This document shows, one piece after another, positions 5,455 through 8,758 of a stretch of 8,758 bases of DNA. This stretch comes from Phyllobacteriaceae bacterium (GTDB lineage Bacteria; Pseudomonadota; Alphaproteobacteria; Rhizobiales; Ancalomicrobiaceae). The position numbers and the translations under genes were made by a program. The number at the start of each line of letters is the position of its first letter. Within the stretch, counting starts at the first letter, position 1. The notes under the pieces are model-generated. The model ran no database searches and was not told the origin of the DNA. It worked only from the letters and a program-made list of their open reading frames with translations. The DNA lies in NCBI GenBank assembly GCA_012517025.1, contig JAAYVT010000536.1, positions 1 to 8,758 of the forward strand, given 5' to 3'.

Positions 5455-6930
5455 TCACTGCGACTCGACGAGCAGATCGAGCGTGCGGGTGTCGCCGGCG
5501 AGCATCCGATCGGTGAGGCGGGTCGGATAGTCGCCGGTGAAGCAGGCGTCGCAGAACTGCGGCGCCGACGAATCGCGCTTCGCCTCGCCGACGGCGCGAT
5601 AGAGCCCGTCGATCGACAGGAAGGCGAGGCTGTCGACGTTGATGTAGGCGGCGAGTTCCTCGAGGTTCATCCGCGCCGCGATCAGCTTCGCCTTCTCCGG
5701 CGTGTCGACGCCGTAGAAGCACGGGTCGATGGTCGGCGGCGAGGCGATCCGCATGTGCACCTCGCGGGCGCCGGCGTCGCGCACCATCTGCACGATCTTC
5801 TGCGAAGTGGTGCCGCGCACGATCGAATCGTCGACCAGGATGACGCGCTTGCCCTCGATCACCGTCCGGTTGGGATTGTGCTTGAGCTTGACGCCCATGT
5901 GGCGGATCGCGTCTGTCGGCTGGATGAAGGTGCGGCCGACGTAGTGGTTGCGGATGATGCCGAGATCGAACGGCAGCTTCGCCGCCTCGGCGTAACCCAT
6001 CGCCGCCGGGGTGCCGGAATCCGGGACCGGGATCACCACGTCCGCCTCGACCGGCGCCTCTTTGGCGAGCTCCTGGCCGATCCGCTTGCGCACCGCGTAG
6101 ACCGAGGTGTCGCCGAACACCGAATCGGGGCGGGCGAAATAGACGTATTCGAAGATGCAGAAGCGCGAGCGCGCCTCGGCGAAGGGGCGGATCGATTCCA
6201 GCCCCTCGTCGGTGATCACCACCATCTCGCCCGGCTCGATGTCGCGGATCACCCGCCCGCCGATGATGTCGAGGGCGCAGCTCTCCGAGGCCAGCACGTA
6301 GCAGCCGTCGACGTCGCCGAGCACGAGCGGACGCACCCCGAGCGGGTCGCGCACGCCGATGATCTTCTTCTCGGACAGCGCCACGAAGGCGTAGGCGCCC
6401 TCGATCTGGCGCAGCGCGTCGACGAAGCGATCGACCAGCGGTCCCTTTGACGAGGTCGCGGTGAGGTGGATCACCGTTTCGGTGTCGGAGGTCGACTGGA
6501 AGATCGAGCCGCGCAGCTGGAGCTGGCGCTGCAGGGTCAGAGCGTTGGTGAGGTTGCCGTTGTGGGCAACCGCGAAACCGCCGCCGTGGAACTCCGCGAA
6601 CATCGGCTGAACGTTGCGCAGCACCTGCGCCCCGGTCGTCGAATAACGGGTATGGGCGATGGCGTGGCAGCCCTTGAGGCGGGAGATCACGTTCGTCTTG
6701 GCGAAATTGTCGCCGACGAGGCCGATGTGGCGTTCGACGTGGAACTGCTGGCCGTCGTAGGTGACGATGCCGGCGGCCTCCTGGCCGCGATGCTGCAGGG
6801 CGTGCAGCCCGAGCGCCGCGAGCGCCCCGGCCTCCGCGTGGCCGAAGACGCCGAACACGCCGCATTCGTCGTGGAAATGATCGTCGTGCTCGTCGCCGAT
6901 CGGCCGGTCGCCGTCGTTGCCTGCGTTCAT
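5455..6930 (-). CDS. purF: Amidophosphoribosyltransferase (glutamine PRPP amidotransferase)
   Basis: PurF catalyses the committed first step of purine synthesis: PRPP + glutamine to 5-phosphoribosylamine + glutamate + PPi. The protein is 491 aa. The N-terminal glutaminase (Ntn hydrolase) domain has Cys23 in DECGVFGVFG, the expected nucleophile, preceded by a 22-residue leader that would be cleaved. Other glutaminase blocks are LQHRGQEAAGI (45-55), AHTRYST (92-98) and AHNGNLTN (122-129). The phosphoribosyltransferase domain has the PRPP loop VILVDDSIVRGTT (363-375) and PVPDSG (301-306). Cysteines 258, 404, 460 and 463 are spaced 146, 56 and 3 residues apart, nearly the same as the 4Fe-4S ligands of Bacillus subtilis PurF (236, 382, 437, 440), so this is a Fe-S, propeptide-type enzyme. 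The ATG at 6930 has GAGGGG 9 nt upstream. The frame stays open much further upstream, but only as an antisense shadow of cvpA. purF follows cvpA by 83 nt and precedes lysE by 7 nt. Confidence 0.97.
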   Translation of the reverse strand: MNAGNDGDRPIGDEHDDHFHDECGVFGVFGHAEAGALAALGLHALQHRGQEAAGIVTYDGQQFHVERHIGLVGDNFAKTNVISRLKGCHAIAHTRYSTTGAQVLRNVQPMFAEFHGGGFAVAHNGNLTNALTLQRQLQLRGSIFQSTSDTETVIHLTATSSKGPLVDRFVDALRQIEGAYAFVALSEKKIIGVRDPLGVRPLVLGDVDGCYVLASESCALDIIGGRVIRDIEPGEMVVITDEGLESIRPFAEARSRFCIFEYVYFARPDSVFGDTSVYAVRKRIGQELAKEAPVEADVVIPVPDSGTPAAMGYAEAAKLPFDLGIIRNHYVGRTFIQPTDAIRHMGVKLKHNPNRTVIEGKRVILVDDSIVRGTTSQKIVQMVRDAGAREVHMRIASPPTIDPCFYGVDTPEKAKLIAARMNLEELAAYINVDSLAFLSIDGLYRAVGEAKRDSSAPQFCDACFTGDYPTRLTDRMLAGDTRTLDLLVESQ

Positions 6931-6939
6931 CGATCGAAA

Positions 6940-6945
6940 CCCCTC
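6940..6945 (-). promoter_or_regulatory. Shine-Dalgarno fixing the purF start
   Basis: GAGGGG on the - strand lies 9 nt before the ATG at 6930. It decides this start over the longer open frame that extends upstream to 7737 and places the catalytic Cys at residue 23. Confidence 0.7.
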
Positions 6946-7013
6946 GTCCTCGATCCCGTCCCGTCGCCGGGGCGGCTCGTTCGCATCTCGTCGGTGTGCC
7001 ACGCGTCGATCGG

Positions 7014-7670
7014 TCAGGGCGCCTTCGCCGAATTGCCGATCATCTGTTCGAGCTGTTTCTTCTCGCCGTTGCGATAGATCGGCGCCTCGCCGGTCTTCGC
7101 CGGCGCCGGCTTGGCGTCGGTCGGCGGTTCCTGCGGCGTGCCGTCGTCCGGTGACTTCGGCTTCAGCTTGCGCAGGATCACCTCTTCGGCGTTGTCCGGC
7201 AGCATCGCCAGGAGCTTCTCGCCGAGCGCGTCGAGCACCGGCTTCGACTTCGCCGCCGCCACCCAGTGCGGCTGCTGCTGGACCGGGACGAAACCGTTGA
7301 AGAATTGGATCGCCACCACCAGCAGCAACAGCCCGCGCGCGGCGCCGAATAGGAAGCCGAAGGTGCGGTCGAGGGCGCCGAAGGCGCTGTCGAGCACGAA
7401 GTCGGAGATCTTCATGGTGATCCAGCTGACCACCAGCAGCGTGATCAGGAACAGGCCGGCGACGGTCGTCGCCGTCGCCACCTGGGCGTTCGGCACGTAG
7501 ACCTGAACCGTCGGCAGAGCCTGCTTGTAGAACAAGGCCGCCACGGCGGCCGCCGCCGCCCAGGACGCGATCGACAGCACCTCCCGCAGGAAGCCGCGGT
7601 ACATCGCCAGGAGCGCCGAGACCAGCACGACGACGACGACGATCCCGTCGAGAAGCGTGATGAAATCCAT
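7014..7670 (-). CDS. cvpA: CvpA family inner-membrane protein
   Basis: A 218-residue CvpA-family membrane protein. In E. coli, CvpA is needed for colicin V production or export and affects purF expression by lying upstream in the same operon; its molecular activity is not settled. Four hydrophobic segments are visible: about 5-24, 30-46, 62-84 and 102-120. The family signature GALDRTFGFLFGAARG lies just before the last segment, and the N-terminal MDFITLLDGIVV is typical. The C-terminal ~90 residues are polar and Pro/Lys-rich (KPKSPDDGTPQEPPTDAKPAPAK in part) and probably cytoplasmic and disordered. The ATG at 7670 is chosen because GAGG (7683-7680) lies 9 nt upstream; a GTG at 7691 in frame would add only a hydrophilic MRARSQG. 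The 217-nt gap to the radA stop shows no repeat or clear promoter to me. The context radA-cvpA-purF is a conserved alphaproteobacterial order. Confidence 0.92.
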   Translation of the reverse strand: MDFITLLDGIVVVVVLVSALLAMYRGFLREVLSIASWAAAAAVAALFYKQALPTVQVYVPNAQVATATTVAGLFLITLLVVSWITMKISDFVLDSAFGALDRTFGFLFGAARGLLLLVVAIQFFNGFVPVQQQPHWVAAAKSKPVLDALGEKLLAMLPDNAEEVILRKLKPKSPDDGTPQEPPTDAKPAPAKTGEAPIYRNGEKKQLEQMIGNSAKAP

Positions 7671-7887
7671 CCCCTGAGACCTCGCCCTCACCGATCGAAC
7701 CGGTCCGCCCCGACCGCCCCGAACGTCGTTGATCCAACTCCGTCGGCGGCCGCGTCGCCGCGCTGCGGCAACGACGACGCCGACGGTCGGGTCTCCCCTC
7801 CGCCGGTCGCGCCGACGTTTCGATACGCGAGCAGGCGTCGTCGGTCCAGCCCGAAATCGCCGAGCTCGGCGCCGCTCCGCCGGTCTC

Positions 7888-8613
7888 TCAACTCATCCAG
7901 CCGGACGCGGGACGCGTCTCGCGTCCGGCTCGTCCGCGTTCCTCGACGTCGCGAGGCCGCGCCGGCGGCCGTCCGGCCGAACCGGCGGCGATCCGCGCCA
8001 CCAGATCGGCGAGCACCTCGATCTCGCCGAGGTCCAGGGCCGACGGCGCGGTCTTTCCGGGTTTGCCGTCGCCGTCGCGCGCGGTCGTTTCTCCGGTGTT
8101 GCCCTTCGGCACCACCGCCGAACGAAAACCCAGACGCTCCGCCTCCTTCAGCCGCGCGTCGCCGCGCGCCACCGGCCGCACCGCGCCGGACAGGCCGACT
8201 TCGCCGAACCAAACCGTCTCCGCCGCCAGCGCGACCCCGGAGATCGAGGAGACCAGCGCCGCCGCCACCGCCAGATCCGCCGCCGGCTCCTGGATCCGGA
8301 GGCCGCCGGCGACGTTGAGATAGACGTCGTGGGTGGAGAGCCTCACCCCGCAATGCGCCTCCAGCACCGCCAGGATCATCGACAGTCGGCTGCCGTCCCA
8401 GCCGACCACCGCCCGGCGCGCCGTGCCGAGCGCAGTCGGGGCGACCAGCGCCTGGATCTCCACCAGCAGCGGCCGCGACCCCTCCATCCCGGCGAACACC
8501 GCGATGCCGGGCGAGCGCCCGTCGCGTTCGCCGAGGAACAGCTCGGACGGATTGGCGACCTCGCGCAACCCCGCCCCCGACATCTCGAAGACGCCGATCT
8601 CGTCGGTCGCCCC
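7888..8613 (-). CDS. radA: DNA repair protein RadA, C-terminal part (N-terminal half missing at a fold-back junction)
   Basis: RadA (Sms) is a RecA-like, DnaB-type branch-migration helicase acting in recombinational repair. About 241 residues are authentic, beginning at GATDEIGVFEM, just after where the RadA motif KNRFG should stand. Then come the family blocks GLREVANPSELFL and GSRPLLVEIQALVAPT, followed by the Lon-like fold with DVYLNVAGGLRIQEPAADLAVAAALVSS, FGEVGLSGAVRPV and RLKEAERLGF. The N-terminal zinc finger (CxxC pairs), Walker A P-loop and KNRFG are absent, because bases from 8605 on are an inverted copy of the gene's own interior. The open frame continues to an ATG at 8718, but those codons read the inverted copy antisense and do not belong to RadA. 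The codons for Gly-Ala-Thr (8613-8605) fit both RadA and the inverted arm. After the Lon-like domain there is an Arg/Pro-rich tail of roughly 35 residues ending at TGA 7890-7888. It is upstream of cvpA. Confidence 0.93.
   Translation of the reverse strand, partial: GATDEIGVFEMSGAGLREVANPSELFLGERDGRSPGIAVFAGMEGSRPLLVEIQALVAPTALGTARRAVVGWDGSRLSMILAVLEAHCGVRLSTHDVYLNVAGGLRIQEPAADLAVAAALVSSISGVALAAETVWFGEVGLSGAVRPVARGDARLKEAERLGFRSAVVPKGNTGETTARDGDGKPGKTAPSALDLGEIEVLADLVARIAAGSAGRPPARPRDVEERGRAGRETRPASGWMS
8293..8446. repeat. Left arm of a 154-bp near-perfect inverted repeat (inside radA)
   Basis: The reverse complement of this segment reappears at 8605-8758 with only two differences: positions 8386 (T) and 8392 (G) against 8665 and 8659. 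The spacer is 158 nt (8447-8604). This arm is in its natural place in radA and codes on the - strand for residues from VAPTALG to VAGGLRI. The match stops exactly at 8446 on the inner side; on the outer side it is still perfect where the window ends, so the repeat may be longer. Confidence 0.97.
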
Positions 8614-8758
8614 GACTGCGCTCGGCACGGCGCGCCGGGCGGTGGTCGGCTGGGACGGTAGCCGGCTGTCGATGATCCTGGCGGTGCTGGAGGCGCATTG
8701 CGGGGTGAGGCTCTCCACCCACGACGTCTATCTCAACGTCGCCGGCGGCCTCCGGATC
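8605..8758 (+). repeat. Right arm of the inverted repeat: inverted internal fragment of radA
   Basis: On the + strand, codons from 8606 to 8758 read 51 residues from VAPTALGTARRAVVGWDGSR to NVAGGLRI, the same peptide that the authentic radA codes on the opposite strand at 8445-8293. There is no start, stop or domain boundary, so this is not an independent gene. It takes the place of the radA N-terminal half. A fold-back sequencing or assembly chimera at a contig end is most likely; a true inverted duplication is possible but would break radA. Confidence 0.93.

Noticed and set aside
6931..7737. Upstream extension of the purF frame to give a 760-residue protein
   Set aside because: The added ~269 residues lie in another frame over cvpA and its upstream gap and look like shadow translation. 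The Shine-Dalgarno at 6940-6945 and the Cys23 position support the start at 6930.
7671..7887. Possible small gene or promoter between radA and cvpA
   Set aside because: No convincing start with Shine-Dalgarno, no clear -35/-10 pair and no repeat was seen. The open frames here are GC-rich shadows.
8614..8718. ATG at 8718 as the start of radA
   Set aside because: The codons between 8718 and 8614 are the antisense reading of the inverted repeat arm. RadA homology starts at the Gly-Ala-Thr-Asp-Glu codons.
8293..8758. Inverted repeat as a transposon end, invertible switch or telomeric hairpin
   Set aside because: Both arms are radA coding sequence, there is no transposase or recombinase gene and no target duplication, and the repeat runs into the window edge. 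A fold-back chimera explains it more simply.

Overview
This window comes from a GC-rich alphaproteobacterium, most likely of the order Hyphomicrobiales (Rhizobiales). The evidence is the codon bias towards G/C in third positions, the gene order TPR protein-bamB-der, and the gene order radA-cvpA-purF with an SDR gene downstream. The genus cannot be read from this sequence. Eight genes are present. The first is cut by the left edge, and the last (radA) is cut inside the window by an inverted duplication that runs to the right edge.

Left block, + strand (1-3242): the 3' end of a YfgM-like TPR protein gene, bamB (outer-membrane assembly lipoprotein) and der (double-GTPase ribosome assembly factor). 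The genes overlap or nearly touch (1-nt TGATG overlap, then a 7-nt gap), so they look like one transcription unit joining envelope biogenesis to ribosome maturation, as in the yfgM-bamB-der order of enterobacteria. A strong GC hairpin (3270-3291) lies between der and the convergent mntP and probably terminates transcription from both sides.

Middle, - strand (3310-4069): mntP, a small Mn(II) exporter, has a complete regulatory leader. A TTGACG/CATGGT promoter with a 17-nt spacer would start transcription almost exactly at the first helix of a recognisable yybP-ykoY manganese riboswitch (3933-4034). This is followed by a hairpin that holds a GAGGG Shine-Dalgarno sequence. The best-placed Shine-Dalgarno serves a GTG at 3900, 12 codons upstream of the ATG that matches the family start.

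Right block, - strand (4099-8613): read 5' to 3' on the - strand the order is radA (C-terminal part only), cvpA, purF, a LysE/RhtB-family exporter gene and an SDR oxidoreductase gene. purF to lysE is separated by 7 nt, and lysE overlaps the SDR gene by 4 nt (ATGA), so these three are very likely co-transcribed. PurF is of the Bacillus type, with a leader before the catalytic Cys and four Fe-S cysteines.

Right edge: 8605-8758 is an inverted copy of 8293-8446 (152 of 154 bases identical, 158-nt spacer). It replaces the expected N-terminal half of radA. Both differences are synonymous in radA. The most likely reading is a fold-back chimera at a contig end, possibly joining two strain variants, and not a biological palindrome. 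I found no new defence system, mobile element, CRISPR array or other undescribed system. The real points of interest are the manganese regulatory leader and the fold-back end.
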